Shown here one piece after another: positions 7,613-15,682 of a DNA stretch of 64,000 nt; the stretch's first letter is position 1, and each line of letters starts with the position of its first letter. A model generated the notes under the pieces. It did no database searches and was not told where the DNA came from. It was given only the letters and a program-made list of their open reading frames with translations. The DNA is from Geopseudomonas sagittaria. Lineage in GTDB: Bacteria; Pseudomonadota; Gammaproteobacteria; Pseudomonadales; Pseudomonadaceae. Location: positions 186,001 through 250,000 of the forward strand of contig NZ_FOXM01000002.1 in NCBI RefSeq assembly GCF_900115715.1. Direction: 5' to 3'. Position numbers and translations under genes: made by a program.

Positions 7613-9646
7613 GTGAAACCGGCAAGCAACAAGAAGCAAGGATGGGCACTGCTATTGCTGGCGACCGCGCTGGGGCTGCCGCTGCTCGCCGGCCTGCTGG
7701 TCGGCCGGCAGTCGGCTCCCGAGCTGGCGCCGGCCACCACTGCGGACCCGGCACGGGTCGTGGCAGCGGCCGGCAGCGGGGCGCAGTCCCAGGCCAGTGG
7801 CCGCCTGGTGCGCGATGGCGTGGTCATCGACTTCGAGGCGCGCAGCGAGGGCGACGGCCCGCTGGTCGAGGGCGGCTTCGCCGACCTGCGCTTTCGCCTG
7901 AGCGATGCCGCCAGCGGCCAGCCGCTGCAGGGCCAGGTGCCCGGCGCCTGGCTCGACCTGGCCCAGCCGAGTGCGGCCCAGCCCGCCGGTAGCGGCACCC
8001 CGGAGACCAGCTCCAAGTCGCGCATCGGCCTGTACCTCAAGGGCCTGCCGGGCGTGCGGCCGACCCTCGATCTGAACAGCTACTACCTGTTCGTCCTCAA
8101 CCAGGATCCCAGCATCACGGTGATCGATCCGCTGACCTCGGTCGGCGGCGTCACCAGCACCCTGACGCGCATCGCCCTGCGCCGCCCGCCGATGGACTGG
8201 GCCGCCAGCGCCGATGGCAAGCGCCTGTTCGTGTCCATGCCGGATGCCGGCGAGGTGGCGGTGGTCGATGCGGAGAACTTCCGGGTGCTGGGCAACGTCG
8301 CCGCCGGGCGCGAGCCGGTGCGCGTGGCGCTGCAGCCCGACGGCCGCTACCTGTGGGTCGGCAACAACGCCCGCGCCGCGGCCGACAGCGGAGTGACGGT
8401 GATCGACACGCAGACCCTGCAGACGGTGCTGAGCGCCCGCCTCGGGCCGGGCCACCACGAGATCGCCTTCAGCGACGACTCGCGGCGCGCCTTCGTCAGC
8501 AGCCGCGATGCCGGCACCCTGACGGTGTTCGACGTGGCGACCCTCAAGCCGGTGGACGAGATCCGCACTGGGCCGCACCCGCTGGCCGTGGCCTTCTCGC
8601 CGCTGTCCAGGGCGGTCTACGTCAGCGACGGCCAGGACGGCACGGTCAGCGTGATCGACGCCGACAGTCTGAAGACGCGCAAGACCATCGCCCTCAAGCG
8701 CGGCATCGGCCCGCTGCGCTTCACCCAGGATGGCCGCTACGGCTTCGTGCTCAACACCCTGGAGGACAGCGCCACGGTGATCGACGCCGCCAGCGGCGAG
8801 GTCCTGCACACCCTGCAGGTGTCCGCCGAGCCCTGGCAGATCACCTTCAGCCGCGCCTTCGCCTATATCCGCGGTCTGGCCTCGCCGCGGGTGACCATGG
8901 TCGATCTGGCCAGCCTGGGCGGCGAGCGCACGCCCGGCGTGCTGGGCTTCGACGCCGGCCCCGCCGCGCCCAAGCAGGCCGGCGCACTGCCGCTGGCGCC
9001 GGGCCTGGCCACCGCGCGCGACGACGCGGCGGTGTTCGTGGTCAACCCGGTGGACAACACCACCTACTTCTACATGGAAGGCATGAACGCGCCGATGTCC
9101 GGCTACCCGAACCGGGGGCACAGCGCCCGCGCTGTTACCGTCATCGACCGCAGTCTGCAGGAGCTGGAACCGGGGGTGTTCGGTGCGCGGGTCAAGCTGC
9201 CGGCGGCCGGGCGCTTCGAGGTGGCGGTGCTGCTCAACCAGCCGCAGATCACCCACTGCTTCAGCGCCGAGGTGCAGGCCGACCCGCTGCTGGCGCGCGA
9301 ACGCAGCACGCCGCGGGTCGAGTTTCTCCTCGACAACCCGACGGTCAGCGTCGGCGCGCCGGTAGTCACCCGCCTGCGCGTGGTGCAGGGCGACGCGAAC
9401 CAGCCGCGCAGCGGGGTGACCGACCTGCGCGTGCGCTACTTCCTCGCCCCGTCCTCGCGGCCGCGCGAGGTGGCGGCGCGCGAGGTGGGCGAGGGCCTCT
9501 ACGAGGCAACGGTGGAACTGCCCGAGGCCGGCGCCTGGTACCTGCATGCGGGCTCGGCGTCGCTGGGGCTGGCGTTCGGCGACCAGCCCTATGTCAGCCT
9601 GCGCGCCACGGCGGCGAAGTCCGTGGTCGCCGAGCAGAAGCCCTGA
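7613..9646 (+). CDS. Periplasmic YncE-like beta-propeller protein of the mnx operon
   Basis: The product is 677 aa from a GTG start with GGGGAG ten bases upstream. A single N-terminal hydrophobic helix (residues about 10-30) serves as signal or anchor. The middle holds repeated propeller blades: VFVLNQDPSITVIDP, RLFVSMPDAGEVAVVD, YLWVGNNARAAADSGVTVID, RAFVSSRDAGTLTVFD and AVYVSDGQDGTVSVID, the YncE/cytochrome-d1-like pattern. A C-terminal region (about 510-665) looks like Ig/fibronectin-type beta sandwiches. There is no CXXCH, so no haem. It lies between mnxG and two Sco genes. A role as a scaffold or metal-delivery partner of MnxG is inferred from context; the biochemical function is unknown. 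Confidence 0.75.
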   Translation: MKPASNKKQGWALLLLATALGLPLLAGLLVGRQSAPELAPATTADPARVVAAAGSGAQSQASGRLVRDGVVIDFEARSEGDGPLVEGGFADLRFRLSDAASGQPLQGQVPGAWLDLAQPSAAQPAGSGTPETSSKSRIGLYLKGLPGVRPTLDLNSYYLFVLNQDPSITVIDPLTSVGGVTSTLTRIALRRPPMDWAASADGKRLFVSMPDAGEVAVVDAENFRVLGNVAAGREPVRVALQPDGRYLWVGNNARAAADSGVTVIDTQTLQTVLSARLGPGHHEIAFSDDSRRAFVSSRDAGTLTVFDVATLKPVDEIRTGPHPLAVAFSPLSRAVYVSDGQDGTVSVIDADSLKTRKTIALKRGIGPLRFTQDGRYGFVLNTLEDSATVIDAASGEVLHTLQVSAEPWQITFSRAFAYIRGLASPRVTMVDLASLGGERTPGVLGFDAGPAAPKQAGALPLAPGLATARDDAAVFVVNPVDNTTYFYMEGMNAPMSGYPNRGHSARAVTVIDRSLQELEPGVFGARVKLPAAGRFEVAVLLNQPQITHCFSAEVQADPLLARERSTPRVEFLLDNPTVSVGAPVVTRLRVVQGDANQPRSGVTDLRVRYFLAPSSRPREVAAREVGEGLYEATVELPEAGAWYLHAGSASLGLAFGDQPYVSLRATAAKSVVAEQKP

Positions 9647-9699
9647 GGCCCTGGCCGGAGGCGATTTGACACGCGGCGCGATGGCCGCAGGAGGCGATC

Positions 9700-10377
9700 A
9701 TGCAACCACTACTGCCCAGCCTGGCGCTTGCCCTGTGCTCGCTGGCGCTGGCGCTGGCCGGCCCGCTGCCCGCTCAGGCGGCGGACGAGCACGCCGGGCA
9801 CCACCCTCGCGCGCAGCCACCGGAAGCTGCCCAGGTGCAGTTCGCCGACGTCGAGCTGACCGACCAGCACGGTCGGCCGGTACGCCTCAAGGACGAGGTG
9901 GTCGGCGACAGGATCGTGGTCATGGGCTTCATCTACACCAGCTGCACCACGGTGTGTCCGGTGGTCTCGGCGATCATGCAGAAGGTGCAGGCCCAGTTGG
10001 GCGACATGGTCGGCAACGAGGTGCAGCTGGTGTCGATCAGCGTCGATCCGCTGCGCGACACCCCGCAGCGGCTGCGCGAGTACGCCAGCCAGTTTCAGGC
10101 CGGGCCGGGCTGGACCTGGCTGACCGGCCCGGTGCCGGCGGTCAACGACACCCTCAAGGGACTGGGCACCTGGTCGGCCGACTTCACCAGTCATCCGCCG
10201 GTGATCATGGTCGGCGACGGCCGCAGCGCGCAGTGGACGCGCTTCTATGGCTTCACCGATCCGGCCGTGCTGGTCGGCCGGGTCTACGCCCTCGGCGCGG
10301 CGCGCCAGCACACGCCGCCGGGGCACGACGGGCCCGGGCATGCCGCCCAGGCCGCACAGCAGGAGGAGCGGCCATGA
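9700..10377 (+). CDS. SCO1/SenC family copper chaperone (first copy)
   Basis: The product is 225 aa with a signal peptide ending AQAA and CAGGAGG before the ATG. The thioredoxin-like fold carries the Cu-binding pair Cys82-x3-Cys86 in YTSCTTVCPVVS, and a candidate third ligand His165 in FTSHPPVIMVGD. Sco proteins bind Cu(I)/Cu(II) and load CuA sites in cytochrome oxidase. Here, just after mnxG, the likely client is the multicopper oxidase (inference). A His-rich segment near residue 30 (DEHAGHHPRA) and another at the C-terminus may add copper binding. The stop overlaps the start of the next Sco gene as ATGA. Confidence 0.88.
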   Translation: MQPLLPSLALALCSLALALAGPLPAQAADEHAGHHPRAQPPEAAQVQFADVELTDQHGRPVRLKDEVVGDRIVVMGFIYTSCTTVCPVVSAIMQKVQAQLGDMVGNEVQLVSISVDPLRDTPQRLREYASQFQAGPGWTWLTGPVPAVNDTLKGLGTWSADFTSHPPVIMVGDGRSAQWTRFYGFTDPAVLVGRVYALGAARQHTPPGHDGPGHAAQAAQQEERP

Positions 10378-11006
10378 ACCTGCATGACTGGCTCGCCGTG
10401 GCGCTGGTCGCCTGCCTGGGCGTGGCCATCGCCGAGGCCCACGAGGAGCACGCCGCCGCGCCGGCGGCCAAGGGGCCGGTGGCGCAGGCGGTCGCCGGGG
10501 GTGGCACCCTGGATGCGCGCAGCTACTTCACCGACACCGAGCTGCTCAACCAGGACGGCGAAACGGTGCGTTTCTACAGCGATGTGCTGGCCGGGCGGGT
10601 GGTGCTGCTCAACGTGATCTTCACCAGCTGCGAGGACGCCTGCCCGCTGATCACCCGCAAGCTGGCCGAGGTGCGCAAGGCGCTGGGCAACGACGCCGCG
10701 CAGGTGCACTTCATCTCGCTGAGCAGCGATCCGGTCAAGGACTCGCCGCAGGCGCTCAAGGCCTATGCCCGCAAGCACGGCGCGGACGATGCGAACTGGA
10801 CCTTCCTCACCGGGCCGAAGGCGCAGATGGACGTGGTGCTGGGGCGCCTCGGCCAGCTGTCGCGCAGTCCCGAGGAGCACTCCACGCTGCTGATCGCCGG
10901 CGACGTCGCCAACAAGCGCTGGAGCAAGATCCGCCCGGATGCACCACCGGCGGCCATCGCCCAGCGCCTGCAGCTGCTGACCCTGCCGCCCGCGGTCGGG
11001 CGCTGA
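10374..11006 (+). CDS. SCO1/SenC family copper chaperone (second copy)
   Basis: The product is 210 aa, translationally coupled to the first Sco gene (4-nt ATGA overlap). It has a signal peptide, then EAHEEHAAAP, a His-bearing mature N-terminus. Copper ligands are Cys86 and Cys90 in FTSCEDACPLI and His169 in EEHSTLLIAG, in the standard Sco order. The two copies are clearly different proteins, which suggests separate steps, such as thiol reduction and copper delivery, or loading of different copper centres in MnxG (inference). Confidence 0.88.
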   Translation: MNLHDWLAVALVACLGVAIAEAHEEHAAAPAAKGPVAQAVAGGGTLDARSYFTDTELLNQDGETVRFYSDVLAGRVVLLNVIFTSCEDACPLITRKLAEVRKALGNDAAQVHFISLSSDPVKDSPQALKAYARKHGADDANWTFLTGPKAQMDVVLGRLGQLSRSPEEHSTLLIAGDVANKRWSKIRPDAPPAAIAQRLQLLTLPPAVGR

Positions 11007-11023
11007 TCCGGCGGGTGGCGACG

Positions 11024-12595
11024 ATGTGGGCGGCGACGAGGCGGCGCGGCGTTGCCTGGCTGCTCTGCGGGCTGCTCGGCTGGGCCGGCATGGCGACGGC
11101 GCTGCAGCTGACGCCCGAAGAGGCGGCGGGCAAGCGCATCTACCTGCACGGTAGCGGCAGCAGCGATGCCGCCATCCAGGCGCTGGTCGGCGTCGCCGGC
11201 ACCAGCCTGCCGGCGACCTCGCTGCCCTGCGCCGGCTGCCACGGCAGCGACGGCCGCGGCAAGGCCGAGGGCGGGGTGCGCCCGCCCGACATCACCTGGC
11301 GACGCCTGAGCGCGCCCAACGGCCAGCGCCCAGCCAGCGGCCGCCAGCACCCGGCCTACGACGACGGCGCCTTCGCCCGCGCCCTCGGCGAGGGACTCGA
11401 CCCGGCGGGCAATCGCCTCAACCCGGCGATGCCGCGCTTCGTCATGTCGCTGCGCGACATGCGCAACCTGACCGCCTACATCAAGCGTCTCGACGCCGAC
11501 CGCGACCCCGGCCTGCACGACGAGGTGCTGCGCCTCGGCACCCTGTTGCCGGCGGACGGCCCGCTGGCCGGGCTGGGCGCGACGGTGGCGGCGCTGCTGC
11601 AGGGCATGCTCGACGGGATCAACGAGGCCGGCGGCATCCATGGCCGCCGGCTGCAACTGGTGGTGGTCGACCCCGGCGCGGACCGCGCCAGCGCCGCGGC
11701 GGCGCTGGGCGGGCTGCTCGAGCGGGGCGATGTGTTCGCCCTGGTCGCGCCGCTGGCGCCGGCGCTGGAGGGCCGTTACGCCGAGCTGCTGGCCGCCAGC
11801 GGGACGCCGCTGGTGGGGCCGCTGCTGCAGTTCGCCGACGACAGCAGCCACCTGGTGTTCGCTCCGTTGCCGGGCCTGCGCGAGCAGCTGTTCGCTCTCG
11901 GCGACTTCGCCCGCGCCTCGCCGGCCTTCGGCAGCGGGGCGGCCCTGGTCGCCTACCCGCAGGACGAGCGCTACCGCACCCTGGCCGAAGCCCTGGCAGC
12001 CCGCCTGCAGGCGCAGGGCTGGCCGCAGGTACAGCCGTTCGCCTACCCGCCGGAGGCGGCGGGCGCCGAGCTGCCGGCGCTGGCGGACCTGCAGGCGCTG
12101 TTCTTCCTCGGCCCGGCGGACGCCTTCGTCGCCCTGGCGCGCACGCTGGCCGAGGCTGGGGCGCGCCCCTACCTGTTCGCCGCGTCGAGCCAGGTGGCCG
12201 GCGCGGTGCTGCGCATCCCGCCGCCGTTCAACGGCCGGTTGTTCCTCGCCTATCCGTTCCTGCCCGCGGACTGGACCCCGGCCGGCAGCGCCGCATTGCA
12301 GGCCGTGCGCCAGCGCAGCGGCCTCGGCGAGCGCCACGCGGCGCTGCAGGTCAGCGCCTACAGCGCCGCGCTGGTGCTGGCCGAAGGGCTCAAGCGCGCC
12401 GGCCGCGACGCCAGCCGGGAAAAGCTGCTGAGCGCCCTGGAGAACCTGCACGGCTTCCACACCGGGGTGACCCCGGTATTGGGCTTCGGCCCGGGGCGGC
12501 GGGTCGGCGCGCCGGGGGCGCACATCGTGACGGTGGATCTGCAGCAGGGGCTGTTCCGTCCCACCGGCCGCTATCTGCAGGTGGATACGCCATGA
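11024..12595 (+). CDS. Fusion of a monohaem cytochrome c domain with a type-1 periplasmic binding protein
   Basis: The product is 523 aa with an N-terminal signal (LLCGLLGWAGMATA). Residues about 30-155 form a class I cytochrome c: haem motif CAGCH at Cys69-Cys72-His73, followed by a likely Met ligand in the NPAMPRFVM segment. Residues about 165-515 resemble LivK-like ABC-type substrate-binding proteins, with GMLDGINEAGGIHGRRLQLV at the lobe start. The gene overlaps the next by 4 nt. No permease or ATPase is nearby, so transport is unlikely. An electron-accepting or sensing role for the mnx system is inferred. A GTG at 11015 is an alternative start. Confidence 0.8.
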   Translation: MWAATRRRGVAWLLCGLLGWAGMATALQLTPEEAAGKRIYLHGSGSSDAAIQALVGVAGTSLPATSLPCAGCHGSDGRGKAEGGVRPPDITWRRLSAPNGQRPASGRQHPAYDDGAFARALGEGLDPAGNRLNPAMPRFVMSLRDMRNLTAYIKRLDADRDPGLHDEVLRLGTLLPADGPLAGLGATVAALLQGMLDGINEAGGIHGRRLQLVVVDPGADRASAAAALGGLLERGDVFALVAPLAPALEGRYAELLAASGTPLVGPLLQFADDSSHLVFAPLPGLREQLFALGDFARASPAFGSGAALVAYPQDERYRTLAEALAARLQAQGWPQVQPFAYPPEAAGAELPALADLQALFFLGPADAFVALARTLAEAGARPYLFAASSQVAGAVLRIPPPFNGRLFLAYPFLPADWTPAGSAALQAVRQRSGLGERHAALQVSAYSAALVLAEGLKRAGRDASREKLLSALENLHGFHTGVTPVLGFGPGRRVGAPGAHIVTVDLQQGLFRPTGRYLQVDTP

Positions 12596-13251
12596 ATCGA
12601 GGATTGCTGGAGGCCCTGGCGGCGCTGCTGTTGGTCCTGCTGTGCGGGCGGGAGCTGACGGCGCAAGAGTACGGCAGCGCCGCGCGGGTCAATGACGTGG
12701 AGATCAGCCTGTTCCGTCTCGAACGGCACTTCGAGGACTACCTGCGCGAGCAGCGCCGCAGCGTCGCGCAGATCCGCAACCCTTCGGTGTACAAGCGCCT
12801 CAAGCGCGAGGCGCTGGAGCAGCTGATCGACAAGGAGCTGCTCTGGCAGGAAGCGCAGCGCCGGGCCATCGCCGTCGACGATGCCGAGGTGGCGCGCACC
12901 CGCGCCGCGGTGGCGGCCAGCTTCGCCAGTCCGGAGGCGTTCGCGCGGCGCCTGCAGGCCGCCGGCTTCGACGAGGCCGGCTATAGCGAGTACCTGCGCC
13001 GGGAAATCGCCGCCAGTCGCATGCTCGATCAGCTGGTGGGCACGGTCACGGTCAGCGACGCGGAGGTGCGCAGCTTCTATCAGGTCCTGCGGGCTCAGGG
13101 CGCACCGACGTCCGACGCTCCGCTCAGCGAGGAGCAGCTGCTGGCGCCGGCGCGGCGGATCCTGCTGGAGCAGCGTGAAGGCGAGGCGCGCCGCGCCGCC
13201 CTCGACCAGCTGCGCGCCGCGGCACGCATCGAGGTGCTGGTGCCGCTCTGA
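12592..13251 (+). CDS. SurA-N-like periplasmic chaperone lacking the PPIase domain
   Basis: The product is 219 aa with a signal peptide (LLVLLCGRELTAQ). The body matches the helical SurA/PrsA N-terminal domain: VNDVEISLFRLERHFEDYL near the start, a basic helix leading into EALEQLIDKELLWQEAQRR, and a long helical tail. The parvulin-type isomerase domain is absent, so it is a chaperone-only variant. Last gene of the mnx operon, starting within the stop of the preceding gene. It probably helps the 1.9-kDa-hundred-scale oxidase fold or keeps it export-competent (inference). Confidence 0.75.
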   Translation: MNRGLLEALAALLLVLLCGRELTAQEYGSAARVNDVEISLFRLERHFEDYLREQRRSVAQIRNPSVYKRLKREALEQLIDKELLWQEAQRRAIAVDDAEVARTRAAVAASFASPEAFARRLQAAGFDEAGYSEYLRREIAASRMLDQLVGTVTVSDAEVRSFYQVLRAQGAPTSDAPLSEEQLLAPARRILLEQREGEARRAALDQLRAAARIEVLVPL

Positions 13252-13291
13252 GCGCCGAGTCGCGTTACGCCCCCTGGCTCGCCCCGGGCTT

Positions 13292-13336
13292 TTCCCCACA
13301 GTTGGGGAATCCTTGCGGGGCAGGTTGGGGCAATCC
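13292..13336. promoter_or_regulatory. Candidate enhancer site upstream of the secretion operon
   Basis: A perfect dyad TTCCCCA-CAGT-TGGGGAA (13292-13309) continues as TTGGGGAATCC-TTGC-GGGGCA (13302-13322). A second TTGGGGCAATCC follows at 13325-13336, and another TTTCCCC at 13354. TTGGGGAATCC plus GGGGCA is shared with the mnxG upstream region (1543-1563). The dyad could form a hairpin, but it has no T-run. The repeated copies and the distance to the -24/-12 element favour a regulator-binding array. Confidence 0.5.
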
Positions 13337-13443
13337 GCAGGCCGGCCGGCGACTTTCCCCACTGCGGTTCCCCGCATGCCTCTTGGCTCGATAAAAGCGT
13401 TTATAAATCAAACAGATAAAAGGCTTTGTCGCCTGCTTGCAGA

Positions 13444-13458
13444 TGGCATGGCGCGTGC
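13444..13458 (+). promoter_or_regulatory. Sigma-54-like promoter of the response regulator / gsp operon
   Basis: TGGCATG-GCGC-GTGC keeps the invariant GG and GC with correct spacing and differs from consensus at one -24 base and one -12 base. An AT-rich stretch at 13391-13421 lies between it and the TTGGGG dyads. It includes AATCAA-ACAG-ATA, one mismatch from the IHF consensus WATCAA-N4-TTR. Enhancer, IHF bend and promoter are thus in the classical order. The promoter lies 46 bp before the response regulator start. Confidence 0.55.
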
Positions 13459-13504
13459 GTGGGAGAGGGATACCTGTCAGCCCTCATGAGCAGAGGAGCG
13501 TTTC

Positions 13505-13897
13505 ATGGATGCCTTCGCAGCACCTTCACCGCCACGGAAGGTTCTGGTAGTCGAGGACGAGCCTACCCTGGCCGAGAACATCGGCACCTATCTGGAGGCC
13601 ATGGGCCACGAGGTCCGCATCGTCGGCGACGGCAGCAGCGCCATCGCCCTGTGCGGCGACTTCGCGCCTGACCTGCTGGTCTTCGACTACAGCCTGCCGG
13701 ACATGAGTGGTTTCGAGGCGCTCGACGCCATGCGCCGCCGCGGATGCCATTGCGCCGGCGTGCTGATCACCGCCCATCCGGGCGACAGAGTCCGCTATGC
13801 GGCGAACGCACGCGGCGTCCTGCACATCCTCTACAAGCCCTTTGCCCTGGCCGATCTGGCCCGCCTGGTGCGCTGTGTGCCGGCCGACCGCAGCTGA
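13505..13897 (+). CDS. Receiver-only response regulator at the head of the gsp operon
   Basis: The product is 130 aa and consists only of a CheY-like receiver. The acidic pair lies in VVEDEPTL (E17-D18-E19), the phospho-acceptor is Asp61 in LLVFDYSLPDMSG, the switch Thr is in LITAHPGD, and the conserved Lys is in LYKPF. There is no output domain. RBS AGAGGAG precedes the ATG. It is followed 69 bp later by gspE on the same strand. It may modulate the assembly ATPase or act in a phosphorelay from another locus; no histidine kinase is in the window. Confidence 0.85.
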   Translation: MDAFAAPSPPRKVLVVEDEPTLAENIGTYLEAMGHEVRIVGDGSSAIALCGDFAPDLLVFDYSLPDMSGFEALDAMRRRGCHCAGVLITAHPGDRVRYAANARGVLHILYKPFALADLARLVRCVPADRS

Positions 13898-13966
13898 TCG
13901 CCGGACCTTGTGTATCCGGGGCGGTCACTATACTCACAGAGCCGAAAGGCATCAGGGAGCCGGGCC

Positions 13967-15682
13967 ATGGAGCGAATAATTCCAACCGTTGGATTGGCGG
14001 CGAACTTCTCCGGGGATGCACAGCCACTGCGCTGCGATGCCGCCCAGCTGCATGCCGCCCGCGAGCGCGCCGCCGCCAGCGGACGGCGGGTGCTCGACGA
14101 GCTGGAGGAGGTGACCGGGCTGGAACCCGCGGCTTTCGTCGGCTGCCTGGGGGCGACCCTGCGCTATCCGGTGCTGGCCAGCGACGAGCTGTTCGCCTGT
14201 GCGCCGGCGTTCGAGCAGGTCACCCTGGCCCAGGCGCTCAAGCGCGAGTTCGCCATGGTGCGCCGCGGCGACGAGGTGGTCGGCGTGTTCAGCGATCCCT
14301 TCGATGCGGCGCGGCTGGCCTGGATCGATGAGAAACTGCGCGGCGCGCCGCTGTACCTGGTGCATGCCGCCGACCTGGCCGGCTATCTGGCCCGCCACGA
14401 GGAAGACTTCCACGCGGTCGACTCGCTGGCCGGCGCGGCCGACAGCACCGCCGAGGTTGCGGCGGTCGAGACCCTGTCGCTGGCGCAGATCAGCGAGGAT
14501 GCCAGCGTGGTGGTCAAGCTGGTCAACTCGACCCTCTACGACGCGCTGAAGATGCACGCCAGCGACATCCATCTGGGCGTCACCGGCAACGGCCTGGTGA
14601 TCAAGTACCGCATCGACGGGGTGCTCAACAGCATCAGCCGGGTGCAGGGCGCCGACGTCGCCGAGCAGGTGATCTCGCGGGTCAAGGTGATGGCCGAACT
14701 GGACATCGCCGAACAGCGCGTGCCCCAGGATGGCCGCTTCAAGGTCGGCATCAAGGGCCGGCAGATCGACTTCCGCGTCTCCATCATGCCGAGCATCTTC
14801 GGCGAGGATGCGGTGCTGCGGGTGCTCGACAAGCAGGACCTGGGCGACCAGATCAGCGGGGTGAGTCTCGAGGCGCTGGGCTTCGAGGCGGCGACCCTGC
14901 GCACCCTGCGCCGCCTGGCGGCGGAGCCCTACGGCATGGTGCTGGTGACCGGCCCGACCGGCAGCGGCAAGACCACCACGCTGTACGCGATGATCAGCGA
15001 GATCAACCACGGCATGGACAAGATCATCACCATCGAGGACCCGGTGGAGTACCAGCTGCCCGGCGTGCTGCAGATTCCGGTCAACGAGAAGAAGGGCCTG
15101 ACCTTCGCCCGCGGCCTGCGTTCGATCCTGCGCCACGACCCGGACAAGATCATGGTCGGCGAGATCCGCGACCCGGACACCGCGCAGATCGCCGTGCAGT
15201 CGGCGCTCACCGGCCACTTGGTGTTCACCACCATCCACGCCAACAACGTGTTCGACGTGATCGGCCGCTTCGTGCAGATGGAGGTCGACCCCTACAGCTT
15301 CGTCTCCGCGCTCAACGGCATCCTCGCCCAGCGGCTGATCCGCCTGGTCTGCCCGGGCTGCGCGGTGGAGCGTGTGCCCGAGCGCGACGAGCTGCTGGCC
15401 TCGGGGCTCGACCCGGAGCAGGTCGGCGACTACCGCTTCGTGCACGGCACTGGCTGCGGCCGCTGCCGCGGCACCGGCTACCGTGGGCGCACGGCGATCG
15501 CCGAGCTGCTGCTGCTCGACGACGAGCTGCGCCAGATGATCATCGAGCGCCAGCCGATCGCCCGGGTCAAGGAGCTGGCACGCCGGCGCGGCCTGCGTCT
15601 GCTGCGCGAGTCGGCGCTGCAGCTGGTGCGCGAAGGGCGGACCTCACTGGAGGAGATCAACCGTGTCACTTTTGTCGCCTGA
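13967..15682 (+). CDS. gspE: Type II secretion / type IV pilus assembly ATPase GspE
   Basis: The product is 571 aa. The N-terminal MshEN-like region (about 20-150) is followed by the core ATPase: Walker A GPTGSGKTTT (from about residue 329), Asp box EDPVEYQLPGV, Walker B MVGEIRDPDTA, and a tetracysteine zinc module (CPGC near 463 and CGRC near 497). It powers pseudopilus assembly from the cytoplasmic side. The start at 13967 is preceded by AGGGAG; an in-frame ATG at 13910 is less likely. The gene overlaps the following one by 20 nt, which indicates translational coupling. Confidence 0.93.
   Translation: MERIIPTVGLAANFSGDAQPLRCDAAQLHAARERAAASGRRVLDELEEVTGLEPAAFVGCLGATLRYPVLASDELFACAPAFEQVTLAQALKREFAMVRRGDEVVGVFSDPFDAARLAWIDEKLRGAPLYLVHAADLAGYLARHEEDFHAVDSLAGAADSTAEVAAVETLSLAQISEDASVVVKLVNSTLYDALKMHASDIHLGVTGNGLVIKYRIDGVLNSISRVQGADVAEQVISRVKVMAELDIAEQRVPQDGRFKVGIKGRQIDFRVSIMPSIFGEDAVLRVLDKQDLGDQISGVSLEALGFEAATLRTLRRLAAEPYGMVLVTGPTGSGKTTTLYAMISEINHGMDKIITIEDPVEYQLPGVLQIPVNEKKGLTFARGLRSILRHDPDKIMVGEIRDPDTAQIAVQSALTGHLVFTTIHANNVFDVIGRFVQMEVDPYSFVSALNGILAQRLIRLVCPGCAVERVPERDELLASGLDPEQVGDYRFVHGTGCGRCRGTGYRGRTAIAELLLLDDELRQMIIERQPIARVKELARRRGLRLLRESALQLVREGRTSLEEINRVTFVA

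Noticed and set aside
1663-8040. A 2125-codon open frame antisense to mnxG
   Set aside because: Its product is low-complexity (Arg/His/Val/Gly-rich), has no family motif, and mirrors the third-position GC bias of mnxG. It is a shadow frame.
13292-13309. TTCCCCA-CAGT-TGGGGAA as a terminator of the mnx operon
   Set aside because: No T-run follows, and the motif is repeated and shared with the mnxG promoter, so a protein-binding site fits better. A minor termination role cannot be excluded.
13952-15445. Long minus-strand frame opposite gspE, and similar ones opposite gspD (18720-20960) and benA (31880-33757)
   Set aside because: All lie entirely over well-supported genes and lack domain signatures or ribosome-binding sites.
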